Below, piece by piece: positions 1 through 8,372 of a stretch of DNA of 33,212 nt. The translations under genes and the position numbers were made by a program. The stretch covers positions 1 to 33,212 of the forward strand of contig DATBFX010000449.1 of assembly GCA_036558305.1 (NCBI GenBank), read 5' to 3'. Position 1 is the stretch's first letter. The number at the start of each line of letters is the position of its first letter. The notes below the pieces were generated by a model. It saw nothing but the letters and a program-made list of their open reading frames with translations, made no database searches and was not told the DNA's origin. Source of the stretch: DATBFX01 sp036558305 (GTDB lineage Bacteria; Chloroflexota; Chloroflexia; Thermomicrobiales; UBA6265).

Positions 1-4
1 CACC

Positions 5-20
5 GCGGTCCGCCCCTACA
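5..20. repeat. Right arm of a dispersed GTAGGGGCGGAC-type palindrome
   Basis: The bases GCGGTCCGCCCCTACA repeat the right arm of the hairpin at 17286-17300 (GCGGTCCGCCCCTGC). The left arm would lie before the window. Both copies sit just behind a gene's stop codon, here the sugar kinase that ends at 40. This is probably one copy of a dispersed intergenic palindrome. Confidence 0.5.
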
Positions 21-39
21 CACCGTGTGGCCCGATCGC

Positions 40-1002
40 TCACCGCAACGCGGCGGGATCGACACCGAGGAGATCGGCGACCTCCGCGAGCGACGGGAGG
101 GCCGTCTGAGCGCCCACGGCGCGCGTCGAGAGCCCCGCGACGGCGTTGGCGAAACACAGGGAATTGGGCCAATTCCAGCGGAGCGCGAGTGCAAAGGCGA
201 TCGCGCCGGCGAACGCATCGCCCGCGCCCGTCGTGTCGGTGGGCTCGACCGGAAACGCGGCTGCACTCCATTGCTCCCGTGCCGTGAACGCGGTTGCTCC
301 GTCGGCACCGAGGGTGACCACCGCGGCGCGCAGGTTGCTGCCAGGCATGGCGGTTTGCACGGCGGCGACGGTCCCTTCGAGGTCCGAACAACCCGTGAGG
401 GCACAGAATTCGCGGCGGTTCCCGACGAGAACGTCGTGCCGGAGGGCGACGTCGAACGCATCGTCGATACCGGCATCGACCAGGTAGGTGAGCGTACCCA
501 GGATGCGGACAGCGGGAAGAGTGTGGGCCGGCAGATCGACGAGGAAGCGGCGCAGCGGGGCATCGTCGACGTCGAGGAGAACCACCTCGCGGTCGAAGAT
601 TGCGGCGACGTCGAGGCGATCACCGCGGACGAGACGCGCTCCCTGGTGCCAAAGGATCGTCCGCTCGTGGGGCTCCGTGGAGACGACGATCGTCGCGCCG
701 TCCGTGGCGCGTCTCGCAACGGTCGTCAACCAGCGCGTGTCGACGCCTTCGCGCTCAAGGGTTTCGCGCATCGCGATGCCCTCGGGGTCATCGCCGACGA
801 GGGCGGCGATCGCAACGTCGGCGCCGAGTCTGGCGAGTGCGACCGCGCTGTTGGAGGTCGTCCCACCGGGGAGCGACGCGGTGCCCTGGACGATCGCGTA
901 GGAACCCGCGGCGGGGTAACGCGCGACGCGGATGATCCGATCCCAACTCGCCAATCCGACGGCCGCGATGCGTGGTCGGCGCGGCGAGAACATCGGCTGC
1001 AT
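40..1002 (-). CDS. PfkB-family carbohydrate kinase (ribokinase-like)
   Basis: A 320-residue cytoplasmic sugar or nucleoside kinase that transfers phosphate from ATP to a substrate hydroxyl. The N-terminal PfkB signature GGTTSNSAVALARLGADV is present at about residues 47-64. The C-terminal signature DTTGAGDAFAGA lies near 257-268 and carries the catalytic Asp (GAGD) and the anion hole. The length fits the family (about 300-330). The start ATG at 1002 could also be the ATG three codons later, and neither has a strong ribosome site. The substrate cannot be told from sequence: ribokinase, fructokinase and adenosine kinase share these motifs. It is divergent from the oxidoreductase at 1197, with no evident pathway partner nearby. 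Confidence 0.9.
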   Translation of the reverse strand: MQPMFSPRRPRIAAVGLASWDRIIRVARYPAAGSYAIVQGTASLPGGTTSNSAVALARLGADVAIAALVGDDPEGIAMRETLEREGVDTRWLTTVARRATDGATIVVSTEPHERTILWHQGARLVRGDRLDVAAIFDREVVLLDVDDAPLRRFLVDLPAHTLPAVRILGTLTYLVDAGIDDAFDVALRHDVLVGNRREFCALTGCSDLEGTVAAVQTAMPGSNLRAAVVTLGADGATAFTAREQWSAAAFPVEPTDTTGAGDAFAGAIAFALALRWNWPNSLCFANAVAGLSTRAVGAQTALPSLAEVADLLGVDPAALR

Positions 1003-1122
1003 GGCTGATCTCGGTGTGAAGTCGGCGAACCGGTTGGGACTGTTCGAGCGCGCGTCGACTGCTGTGCCTGGTCGTCCTCGCCGTCAGGGTATCAAAAACG
1101 CTCGGAGCGGGAATCGGGCCGC

Positions 1123-1152
1123 TTGCGGCGAGGCCGGTTCGCCACGTAGGAT
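1123..1152 (+). promoter_or_regulatory. Weak candidate promoter for the LLM oxidoreductase
   Basis: TTGCGG (1123-1128) and TAGGAT (1147-1152) are separated by 18 nt, about 45 nt before the GTG start at 1197. It lies in the 194-bp gap between two divergent genes. Both boxes match the sigma70 consensus only partly. I saw no good promoter for the kinase on the other strand. Confidence 0.3.
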
Positions 1153-1196
1153 GCCGCGGCTGTCGTTCGTGAGGACTCGGTTCGAAAGGAGCGCCC

Positions 1197-2114
1197 GTGC
1201 CCGACGTTGCGATCATGATCGAGGGACAGGACGGTCTGAACTGGGAACGCTGGCAGCGCCTCGCCCGCGCCGCCGAAGACCTGGGATTCGCCGGACTCTT
1301 TCGTTCCGACCACTTCACCAACGCGGACGGTCCGCATCTCGATGCGCTCGAACTCTGGGCGTCCCTGACCTGGCTCGCCAGCCACACGCGGCGGATCGAG
1401 TTCGGGCAGATGGTCTCGCCGGTCGGGTTTCGCAACCCCGTCGTCGCGGCCTGGACGGCGGCGGCGGTCGACGATCTGGCGGGAGGGCGGCTGCGACTCG
1501 GTCTCGGCGCCGGTTGGCAGGAGCGCGAGCATCGCTCGTACGGTTTCGATCTGCTCGATCTCGATGCACGGTTCCAGCGTCTGCGGGAAGCCCTGGAGGT
1601 CGTGACCCGTCTTTTGCGGTCGGACCAACCGAGCGCCTTCGACGGCGAGTTTTACCACCTTGAAGATGCCCTGCTCTTGCCCCGGCCCAAACGGCCGGGC
1701 GGTCCACCGATCGTCATCGGCGGCAACGGCGCACGGCGCACCCTGCCGCTCGTCGCGGAATTTGCCGACGAGTGGAATGCGGTGTACGCGAGCCCCGATC
1801 GTTTCGCCACGCTCAGCGCCGAACTCGATCGTCTTCTGGATGGCCGGAGTCGGCCGCGTGACGCGGTCAAGCGAACGCTGATGACGCGGGTGGTGGTCGG
1901 CCGAGACGAAGCCGAGGTCACCAAGAAGCTGAACGGCGACCCGCAGGCTCTTCGCGATCGCGGCGTCGTACTCGGTGTTCCCAACGAGATCGTCGATCAG
2001 CTGAGCCGGCTTGGCGAGGCGGGTGTCTCGCGCGTGATGGCGCAATGGCTCGACATGGACGACATCGACGGATTGCAGCTTCTCGCGGCGGAGGTATTGC
2101 CGCAGTTGGGGTAG
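1197..2114 (+). CDS. LLM-class F420-dependent oxidoreductase
   Basis: A 305-residue TIM-barrel protein of the luciferase-like monooxygenase superfamily, resembling the Rv1855c-type group of probable F420-dependent oxidoreductases. Visible family features are the N-terminal block AARAAEDLGF..LFRSDHF (about 24-40), the GRLRLGLGAGWQEREHRSYGF core (with a conserved Trp after GAG) near 98-118, and the RPGGPPIVIGGNG block near 166-178. It starts with GTG at 1197, supported by AAAGGAG at 1185-1191. The cofactor could be FMN or F420; F420 is inferred from the subfamily. A second member lies at 22557-23477. The substrate is unknown. Confidence 0.88.
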   Translation: MPDVAIMIEGQDGLNWERWQRLARAAEDLGFAGLFRSDHFTNADGPHLDALELWASLTWLASHTRRIEFGQMVSPVGFRNPVVAAWTAAAVDDLAGGRLRLGLGAGWQEREHRSYGFDLLDLDARFQRLREALEVVTRLLRSDQPSAFDGEFYHLEDALLLPRPKRPGGPPIVIGGNGARRTLPLVAEFADEWNAVYASPDRFATLSAELDRLLDGRSRPRDAVKRTLMTRVVVGRDEAEVTKKLNGDPQALRDRGVVLGVPNEIVDQLSRLGEAGVSRVMAQWLDMDDIDGLQLLAAEVLPQLG

Positions 2115-2120
2115 GTGCGG

Positions 2121-2240
2121 CCCCCCCGGCCCCCCAAACGCCCAGAGGGCACCCGGGGGTGAACGGCGGCTTCCCTTCAGGACCGCCCTAAAGACCGGGG
2201 CGCCCCTTCGTCTCCCCCCAGGATTGGGGGGCCGGGGGGG
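2121..2240. repeat. Perfect 17-nt inverted repeat between convergent genes
   Basis: CCCCCCCGGCCCCCCAA at 2121-2137 is exactly complementary to TTGGGGGGCCGGGGGGG at 2224-2240, with an 86-nt spacer. The left arm follows the stop codon of the oxidoreductase (2114). The right arm lies inside the last codons of the convergent MFS gene and encodes its proline-rich tail. A transcript of either strand could fold it. It looks like a dispersed intergenic palindrome and could also act as a bidirectional transcript end, though no T tract follows. Confidence 0.75.
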
Positions 2241-3588
2241 CCGACCGCGCTCCGCGCAGACGCCACGCCTGGGTGACGGGTCGGGTGCGGGTGTGGGTAT
2301 CGGTCAAGATGCCGCTGACGAAGACCGCGGCCAGACCGACGAGCGAGGCGGTCGTGAAGAGGGTTTCGTAGCTGTAGCGCTCGACCAGGACGGCGCCGAT
2401 CAGCGGGGCGAGGGCCGCCACGGCCATGATCGCGTTGGCGAGACTCGTGTAAGCGGGACGTAACTCGACCGGCGCGATGTCCATCAGGTATCCGTAGTTG
2501 GCGCGGATCTGACCGCCCAGAGCGGCGCCGAGCGCGACGAAGACGACGGCGAAGGCGAGGAAGAGCGGGCGGTTGTCGTCGAAACGGTCGCGATAGACGG
2601 TCGTGTCGGCAACGTAGGGAAGGATGAGCGCGACCAGCGGGGCAACCAGGCGCGACAGTGCCGTTCCCTGGAGGACGGCACGGTGTCCACCACGGGATTC
2701 CAGCCACGCCCAGAGCGGCGCAGACAGGAACCGCGCGGCGACGGCGGCGATCAAGTAGGTGCCGAGGTACGACAACGGCAGATCGAGTTCGCGTCGGGCG
2801 TAGACGACGAGAAAGGGATCGGCGAGGGTCGACGCCACCAGGAAGCCGCGAAAGACCATCAACCGCCGGAAGTTGGCATTCGCCATCACCTGCGGGGCGT
2901 TGCGCAGACCGGCCGGCGGCGCGGAGGACGAACCGCCGACGAGTCGCGCCGGCTCACGCAACCGCATCTGGAAAAAGGTCGCCGCGGCCAGGGCGCCGGC
3001 GGCAGCGGCGAAGAGGGAGGTGAAATTGCGCGGAAAGGCGGGGCCATCGGCGCCGAAGAGGGAGCGGACGACCACACCGGCAACCAACGCCAACACGGTG
3101 CCCCACAGACTCCGCTGAGCGAAAAAGGTCGCGCGCCGGTCGCGGGGGATCGACTTCGCGAGGAGTTCGCGCGTGGGGATGCTGGCGAGTCCGGCGGCGA
3201 AGTTGAAGACGGCGTAGCAGAGGAAAAACGAGCGCAGGCGTTCGCCATCGTTCATGTCGGCCCGGTAACCGACGTAGGCCAAGAGGACGATCGCCGCGGT
3301 CTGAACGATGGCGGCACCGCTGGCCCACGGAAGCTGGCGCCGGTTCCGCCACCCCGCGGAACCGAGGACGATCTGGGGCAGCAACCAAACCGTGGTGCCG
3401 ATGACCGGTACCAGGGCGATCTTGATCGGATCGTCGGTGAGTTGGGCGACGAAGACGGTGAGGACGATCGTCGGGAAGAGCAGCGCTTCCGCCAGGGACA
3501 GCAGCGCACCGTGGGTGACGCCGAAGACGAAGCTGAGCGAGGTGCCCCGGCGGTCCATCGAGAATCGCCGCACGTCCGCACCGGCCAC
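2188..3588 (-). CDS. MFS transporter
   Basis: A 466-residue integral membrane protein with about 12 hydrophobic segments spread from residue 20 to 435, as expected for a major facilitator superfamily permease. The loop after the fourth or fifth helix (IPTRELLAKSIPRDRRATFF) resembles the cytoplasmic signature loop of MFS proteins. The substrate is unknown. It begins with GTG at 3588; an internal ATG at 3558 (MDRRGTSLSF) is an equally good start. The final 20 or so residues (after TQAWRLRG) are rich in Pro and Gly and are encoded by the palindrome arm at 2224-2240, so they are probably not part of the ancestral protein. An AGTATA (minus: TATACT) -10-like box lies at 3650-3655. Confidence 0.85.
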   Translation of the reverse strand: MAGADVRRFSMDRRGTSLSFVFGVTHGALLSLAEALLFPTIVLTVFVAQLTDDPIKIALVPVIGTTVWLLPQIVLGSAGWRNRRQLPWASGAAIVQTAAIVLLAYVGYRADMNDGERLRSFFLCYAVFNFAAGLASIPTRELLAKSIPRDRRATFFAQRSLWGTVLALVAGVVVRSLFGADGPAFPRNFTSLFAAAAGALAAATFFQMRLREPARLVGGSSSAPPAGLRNAPQVMANANFRRLMVFRGFLVASTLADPFLVVYARRELDLPLSYLGTYLIAAVAARFLSAPLWAWLESRGGHRAVLQGTALSRLVAPLVALILPYVADTTVYRDRFDDNRPLFLAFAVVFVALGAALGGQIRANYGYLMDIAPVELRPAYTSLANAIMAVAALAPLIGAVLVERYSYETLFTTASLVGLAAVFVSGILTDTHTRTRPVTQAWRLRGARSAPPAPQSWGETKGRPGL

Positions 3589-3696
3589 GCCATCTACCCC
3601 CGCGCGAGCGATCCGGCGCCTTGCCGCGTCGGTCCCAACGACAGGTCGGCAAGTATAGCGTGCGGCCGAGAGGCGACCGCTCGCCCGGGGAATCGG

Positions 3697-4896
3697 CTAG
3701 GCGATCTGCGGTTGCTCGGAGGGGGCCGCGAGTTCGTCCGTGGCACTGCCCTCGCGGCGACGGCGGCCCTCGAACATGTCGAGGAGCAGCAGGCCCTCGA
3801 TCTCGATGAATTCGTACATCCGCATCATCGCCTTGAATTCGGGATCGGAGTTGAGATAGAGCCCCTCCATCAGGCCCTGGAACACCTGGGGTTCGAACAT
3901 CTTCGAGAACTTGTTGTTCTGGATGCCAATGAAGAGTTTGTAGAGGTCGACGAGCTCGGTCGGACCGATCGCGGTTTCGAGATCGCTGCGGATGATTTTG
4001 CCGGCGGCCATCCGCACCTTGAGCCGGTTTTCGACCGCGAACCGATTGAGCTCGTTCTCGAACATCAGCGCGTCGCGGCTGTAGTCGTAGAGGACGAGTT
4101 TGAGGTAGATCGATTCGACGGCGAGATTGTAGAGCTCGCAGACCTTGCGCTTGTTGGGCGGAATCGCCTCGACGAAGCGGGCCCGAACGAGGTCGTAGAG
4201 CGCGCGCGCGGCGTCGAATTGGGTGAGACCGGTGACGCGGGCGATCGTCGCGACGTCGCGCTGGCCGTCGACGTACTGGTAGACCTTTTCGAGGCCTTCC
4301 GGCACGGTCCGCTCGATCAGGTGGGGCCGCTGGCGGAAGATCATGAACACCGACGGCACGACCGGACTGATCTGGATCCATTCGTCGACGCGCCGGGTCC
4401 CTTCGATGATGAGGTGGTTCCCGTCGACGGTGACGGCGACACCGCCGTCCTTGGCCACCTCTCCGGCCTTGAAGGTGTAGAGGCAGTTGCGCCAGAGGAA
4501 GAGGGTGTAGACGGCGGACTCGAGCAGCAGTTCGTGGCAGCGGTCGAGGTCCTCGCGGTCGAGCAGGCGGCGCTGGACGAGCTCGGCCAGCATCTCCTCT
4601 TCCGACTTGCCGGGCCGGCGCGCCTTGAACGCTTCGATCTGATGCCGCTGGACGCGGCCGATGCGGATCAGGAGGTCGAACATGCCGGGGAGGCGGGCGC
4701 CGGCGGCGACGTAGCAAATCCGGCCCTGATCGAACGAGATCGTCCGGGTGTTCCAACCCTGGATGAGGGTCAGCGTCCCCGTCTTGCCGGAGAAGCCGAT
4801 CATCTGCAGGATGTCGGAAATCAGGAAGTTGCCGAGTCGGCCTTGAAGGTCGAACTCCGGTTTCCCCCCAGGCTCTTTGTGGTCGAACCGATCCAT
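3697..4896 (-). CDS. DUF4388 domain protein
   Basis: A soluble protein of about 399 residues. The N-terminal part (FDLQGRLGNFLISDILQMIG, then SGKTGTLTL and ISFDQGRICYVAAG) is a DUF4388 domain, a fold found in proteins linked to gliding or polarity GTPases and two-component systems in several phyla. Residues about 100-200 look like the helical GspE-N/DUF4388 extension; the C-terminal 200 residues are helical and unrecognised. I chose the ATG at 4896 (MDRFDHKEPG) because the domain starts soon after it. In-frame ATGs at 4953 and 4968 would add 19 or 24 residues of unlikely composition. A second DUF4388 protein lies at 9011-9865. Function unknown. Confidence 0.8.
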   Translation of the reverse strand: MDRFDHKEPGGKPEFDLQGRLGNFLISDILQMIGFSGKTGTLTLIQGWNTRTISFDQGRICYVAAGARLPGMFDLLIRIGRVQRHQIEAFKARRPGKSEEEMLAELVQRRLLDREDLDRCHELLLESAVYTLFLWRNCLYTFKAGEVAKDGGVAVTVDGNHLIIEGTRRVDEWIQISPVVPSVFMIFRQRPHLIERTVPEGLEKVYQYVDGQRDVATIARVTGLTQFDAARALYDLVRARFVEAIPPNKRKVCELYNLAVESIYLKLVLYDYSRDALMFENELNRFAVENRLKVRMAAGKIIRSDLETAIGPTELVDLYKLFIGIQNNKFSKMFEPQVFQGLMEGLYLNSDPEFKAMMRMYEFIEIEGLLLLDMFEGRRRREGSATDELAAPSEQPQIA

Positions 4897-4978
4897 GGGT
4901 CCCGCTCGCGTGTCGCTGTCGGTCTGCGTGTACTTTCCACGACAAAGCGGCATCCTGGCATCCCCCATTGGTGAGATT

Positions 4979-4994
4979 TTCCCGGTATCGGGAA
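4979..4994. repeat. Small inverted repeat upstream of the DUF4388 gene
   Basis: TTCCCGGTATCGGGAA has perfect 6-bp arms and a 4-nt centre. It sits in the 5' region of the DUF4388 gene and downstream of the HIT gene on the same strand. It could be an operator or a short RNA hairpin; nothing here decides which. Confidence 0.4.
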
Positions 4995-5078
4995 GGTTGG
5001 GTCGTCTCGCGGTCGGTCAGACAAACGGCCTGAGGCGAAAGGTCAAATGGACCTGCCGAATGGGTGGGGTCGAGGGGA

Positions 5079-6011
5079 TCAGGCGCCGAGCGGAGCGAGG
5101 TGAGCAACGGCGTTGCGGAGTACGGCCCGATCGTCTTCGCTCGCCAAAAGCGAAAACGCCCGCTCGACCGGTTCGAAGCGGATCGTTTCCGTGGCGGGTG
5201 AGAACGTTGACGCCAGATACGTAAGTGCCGGCCGCCCGGCTGACGAGGCACGTGTGGGGCCGGCCCATCCTGCCAGTATTGCTTCGACTCCCAGCTCGGT
5301 CAGATGCTGCGCGATCGCGCGCCAGATCGCCTGTCCGGGGCCGGCGGACGTCGAGGGAAGGGACGCCCGCTGCCCGGTACCGTCAAGGAGAACGCTGCTC
5401 GCGTTCTGACTGAGTACCACGATGCTGACGTCGTAGGACGTCTCGGCGTGGCCGGCCAACTCGCGATCGAGCTCGGCGCGCAGCTTCGCGTAGGTCACCG
5501 GGATCAACTCCGGCAGGACCATCGTCGAGCCGAGGATCGGCATGAAGTTGGCGTCGCCTTGCCAGCGCGGAACGAGGTGCAGATGCAGGTGATCGGCGAC
5601 ACCCGCGCCGGCCACCGAGCCGACGTTGAGACCGGCGTTGAAACCGTCGGCATTGAGGGCGCGCCGCAATGCCCGCAGGGTCGGGCGAAGGAGGGTGCCC
5701 ATGCGGGCGAGGGTTGTCTCGGCCGCCGATTCCGGGGTGGCGGCGTGGTCGTTGGGAACGATCATGACGTGTCCGGTGTTGTAGGGAAAGAGGTTCATGA
5801 TGACGAAGACGCGATCGTCGCGGTAGAAGATGAGGGATCGGACGTCGTCGTCGGCCGCAAGCCGGTTGCAAAAGAGGCAGCCCGGCTCGGCCGCCCCGCC
5901 TCCGACGTAACGCATCCGCCACGGCGTCCAGAGACGCTGGGTATTGGTCGGTTGGGGAGACTCTGATGCGGGCGGTTGCGGCGCGGTCGGGTCGGTTTCG
6001 TTGGCGTTCAT
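5079..6011 (-). CDS. HIT-family AP4A phosphorylase-like protein with extra C-terminal domain
   Basis: A 310-residue protein. Residues about 25-190 form a histidine triad domain of the Ap4A phosphorylase/HIT type: the RLWTPWRMRYV lead-in, a zinc-type pair C45-x2-C48, NLFPYNTGHVMIVP, and the triad H141-L-H143-L-H145 followed by LVPRW. HIT enzymes cleave or phosphorolyse nucleoside phosphates through the middle His. Residues about 193-310 are an added domain (YDVSIVVLSQ ... GQAIWRAIAQHLTELGV) that resembles a Nudix fold without its catalytic box. The ATG at 6011 is chosen: the frame stays open further upstream but codes for low-complexity Arg-rich text. It is divergent from the sugar transferase. 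Confidence 0.88.
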   Translation of the reverse strand: MNANETDPTAPQPPASESPQPTNTQRLWTPWRMRYVGGGAAEPGCLFCNRLAADDDVRSLIFYRDDRVFVIMNLFPYNTGHVMIVPNDHAATPESAAETTLARMGTLLRPTLRALRRALNADGFNAGLNVGSVAGAGVADHLHLHLVPRWQGDANFMPILGSTMVLPELIPVTYAKLRAELDRELAGHAETSYDVSIVVLSQNASSVLLDGTGQRASLPSTSAGPGQAIWRAIAQHLTELGVEAILAGWAGPTRASSAGRPALTYLASTFSPATETIRFEPVERAFSLLASEDDRAVLRNAVAHLAPLGA

Positions 6012-6014
6012 GTC

Positions 6015-6030
6015 GCGATGGTACCATCGC
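6015..6030. promoter_or_regulatory. Perfect 16-bp palindrome at the HIT gene start
   Basis: GCGATGGTACCATCGC is a perfect 16-bp palindrome 4 bp before the HIT start codon, in the gap between the divergent HIT and sugar transferase genes. A dimeric regulator could bind here and affect both genes. TACCAT within it could also act as a -10 box for a nearly leaderless HIT transcript. Both ideas are inference. Confidence 0.45.
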
Positions 6031-6055
6031 CGGACGCGGGTGCGGTGCGCGGCGG

Positions 6056-6064
6056 TGCTATGAT
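6056..6064 (+). promoter_or_regulatory. Extended -10 promoter candidate for the exopolysaccharide operon
   Basis: TGCTATGAT contains an extended -10 (TGn) followed by TATGAT at 6059-6064. No good -35 box is seen. It is the only -10-like site in the 128-bp divergent gap and lies about 75 nt before the GTG start at 6140. Confidence 0.4.
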
Positions 6065-6139
6065 TCGCCGCGCGGCGATTCGGTTGCAGCCGAACACAGC
6101 CGGTTCCGACGTTGGGGACGGAGCAACCTGGGGACGGCG

Positions 6140-7648
6140 GTGCAGCAGACACACGTCTTGGGCGGTGCCCGGCGCGCGACACGACCCCGTTCGCGGCACG
6201 CCCTTGCGGGGTGGCCGACGGTCACCTGGCGGTTCGGCCAGGCGGTCGCCGACGCCGGGTTGGTCTGGCTGGCTTTCTGGCTGGCGTATCAGGCCCGCTA
6301 TCGCCTCGAATGGGGCGGAGCGGTGCGTCCGGCGGACCACGAACCGTTCGCAACGTTCCAAACCAAAACCGCGCTCTTCGTCGCCCTGACCGTGGTGCTC
6401 CTCTTCCTCCGCGGTCTCTATCGCCTGCCCCGCACCGTCGGTTTGCTCGACGAGGCGCAAATCCTTGTCGGCGGGGTGACGACGGCGATGGCGGGCGTCA
6501 TCTTGACGGCCTTCCTCGCGCGGTTCGTTCCCTCTCGTCTCGTTTTCATCTACGCTTGGGGTATCGCGATCGTGCTCCTCTTGGGGCGCCGGGTGTTCAC
6601 CCGCTGGTTCCGGCGGGCGTTGTGGGCGCGGGAGATCGGGGTCGATCGCGTGCTGATCGTCGGGGCCGGTGAGACCGGTCGCCGGTTGATGCAGGCGATG
6701 ATCGGTCTGCCGGCGCTCGGGTACCGGGTCGTCGGGTTCGTCGACGACTCGACGACCGCCGATGCCCTGGCCGTGGCCACGGAAAACGGGCTCACTCGGA
6801 CCGAGCGGCTCGGCGCGACCGGCGATGTCGGCGACGTCATCACCCGGCTCGCCGTGGACGAGGTGATCATCGCTCTCCCGGCCGGTGCGCAGGACCGGGC
6901 GCTGGAGATCATCGACCACTGCCGGCAGCGCGCCGTTACGTTCAAACTCGTTCCCGATCTCTTGCAACTGTCGGTCGACCGCGTCGACTTCGGTGAAGTG
7001 GCGGGCATGCCGCTGATCGGTCTGAAGGATGCCTCAATCCGCGGCGCGAATCGGCTCGCCAAGCGGACGATCGACATCGCGATCGCGTTCGTCGTGCTGA
7101 CGGTGATGGCAGTGCCGATGGCGGTGATCGCCGCGATGATCCGGCGGGATTCGCCGGGGCCGGTCCTGTTTCGCCAGCAGCGGATCGGCCGCAACGGGGT
7201 ACCTTTTACGTGCCTCAAGTTTCGGTGCATGGTCGAGAACGCCGATGAGCAGCGGGCCGAGTTGATCCGCGCCAATCACGGCAGCGATCCGCGGCTTTTC
7301 AAGCTGCCGGACGATCCGCGATTGACACCGATCGGGAAGCGCCTGCGGCGGTGGAGCCTCGACGAGTTGCCGCAGTTCGTCAACGTGCTGCGTGGTGAGA
7401 TGAGCGTCGTCGGCCCCCGTCCTCCCTTGCCGGAGGAGGTCGCGTCGTACGACGACTGGCACCACCAGCGTCTCCTCGTGACGCCGGGTCTGACCGGTCT
7501 CTGGCAGATCAACGGCCGGAGCAACCTGACCTTCGACGAGATGGTTCGGCTCGATCTCTACTACGCCGAGCACTGGTCGCCCTGGCTCGACTTCAAGATC
7601 GTGGTGCGGACGGCCCCGGCGATCCTGACCCAACGCGGGGCGTACTAA
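6140..7648 (+). CDS. Exopolysaccharide polyprenyl-phosphate sugar phosphotransferase
   Basis: A 502-residue WbaP/CpsE-type enzyme that moves a sugar-1-phosphate from a nucleotide sugar to undecaprenyl phosphate at the membrane, the first step of polysaccharide repeat-unit assembly. The N-terminal third has several membrane helices. It is followed by a CoA-binding-like Rossmann region (VLIVGAGETGRRLMQAM). The C-terminal 200 residues are the bacterial sugar transferase domain, with RTIDI, SPGPVLFRQQRIGRNG, TCLKFRCM, SLDELPQFVNVLRGEMSVVG, PRPPLPEEV and PGLTGLWQINGRS. The GTG at 6140 is preferred because GGGGA at 6130-6134 precedes it; the frame is open upstream but would overlap the divergent HIT gene. 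It heads a three-gene operon. Confidence 0.9.
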   Translation: MQQTHVLGGARRATRPRSRHALAGWPTVTWRFGQAVADAGLVWLAFWLAYQARYRLEWGGAVRPADHEPFATFQTKTALFVALTVVLLFLRGLYRLPRTVGLLDEAQILVGGVTTAMAGVILTAFLARFVPSRLVFIYAWGIAIVLLLGRRVFTRWFRRALWAREIGVDRVLIVGAGETGRRLMQAMIGLPALGYRVVGFVDDSTTADALAVATENGLTRTERLGATGDVGDVITRLAVDEVIIALPAGAQDRALEIIDHCRQRAVTFKLVPDLLQLSVDRVDFGEVAGMPLIGLKDASIRGANRLAKRTIDIAIAFVVLTVMAVPMAVIAAMIRRDSPGPVLFRQQRIGRNGVPFTCLKFRCMVENADEQRAELIRANHGSDPRLFKLPDDPRLTPIGKRLRRWSLDELPQFVNVLRGEMSVVGPRPPLPEEVASYDDWHHQRLLVTPGLTGLWQINGRSNLTFDEMVRLDLYYAEHWSPWLDFKIVVRTAPAILTQRGAY

Positions 7649-7682
7649 TCGATTTGCAACATTCCAGCGAGCGGGGACGACG

Positions 7683-8372
7683 GTGGAATTGCCCGAGCTG
7701 ATCGCGATCTTGCGGCGGCGGTGGTGGGCGGTGGTGCTGGTGCCGGTGCTCGTCGCCGCTCTCCTGGTCTGGCAAGACCGGCATCGTCCGTATCAAGTTG
7801 GCCTTCGGGCGACCATCCTCATCCCCGGCGACACGGAGATTCCGGGCAACTCCGAGCGACCCGAACTGATGGTCCTGGACGACCTGCCGTCGGTCGTCGG
7901 CTCGCGCGAGTTCGCCGAAGGTGTCCACGCGGCGATGGCCGGGACGTCGCTTTCGGTCGAAGATGTGCAGTCGTCGTTGAGCGGCACGCGCTACAGCCGC
8001 GTGTTGACGGTCCTCGCAACACGCGACGATCCGGCCGAGGCCTCCCAAATCGCCGCCGCGGTGGCAAAAACGTTACCGGAACTCGTCAATCGCTACCTAA
8101 TTCCGGCCGGCGGTGCGCCGGCAACGGTGAACGTCATCGACCCACCGGGTGAGCCGACGCGTTCGCGTCCGAATCAGATGCTGAAATCGACCGTGGTCCT
8201 CCTCGTCGCGGTCGTTCTTGGCGGCGGTCTGGCGCTCTTGGTCGATCTGGTTGACCCTCGGTTGCGCGGTCAGGATCAGATCGAACGCGCATTTGGCGTC
8301 CCGGTCCTCGCCGACCTCCGGTCGCCGCGCGTTCGAAGAGGGATCGTCCGATCGCGCAAGGTCGCGAGATGA
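7683..8372 (+). CDS. Wzz/YveK-type polysaccharide chain-length determinant protein
   Basis: A 229-residue membrane protein with a hydrophobic segment near residues 16-30 and a second near 168-187, flanking an extracytoplasmic domain. This is the layout of Wzz and Gram-positive-type polysaccharide co-polymerases (YveK/CapA/CpsC). N-terminal LPELIAILRRRWWAVVLVP is typical. The cytoplasmic tail ends with LVDLVDPRLRGQDQIERAFGVPVLADL, which in fused proteins leads into the tyrosine kinase domain. The GTG start follows GGGGA at 7673-7677. Its stop overlaps the start of the next gene (ATGA), so the two are probably translated together as a split Wzc-like pair. Confidence 0.85.
   Translation: MELPELIAILRRRWWAVVLVPVLVAALLVWQDRHRPYQVGLRATILIPGDTEIPGNSERPELMVLDDLPSVVGSREFAEGVHAAMAGTSLSVEDVQSSLSGTRYSRVLTVLATRDDPAEASQIAAAVAKTLPELVNRYLIPAGGAPATVNVIDPPGEPTRSRPNQMLKSTVVLLVAVVLGGGLALLVDLVDPRLRGQDQIERAFGVPVLADLRSPRVRRGIVRSRKVAR

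Noticed and set aside
25..1008. Plus-strand frame covering the sugar kinase
   Set aside because: It is antisense to a gene with both PfkB signatures and has no recognisable motif.
2683..4974. A very long open plus-strand frame (763 codons) opposite the MFS and DUF4388 genes
   Set aside because: Its translation is Asp/Glu/Arg/Gly-rich, with no domains. It is the GC-driven shadow of two convincing minus-strand genes.
2954..5251. A 765-codon minus-strand frame across MFS, DUF4388 and HIT genes
   Set aside because: Arg/Pro-rich text without motifs, overlapping three recognised genes in another frame.
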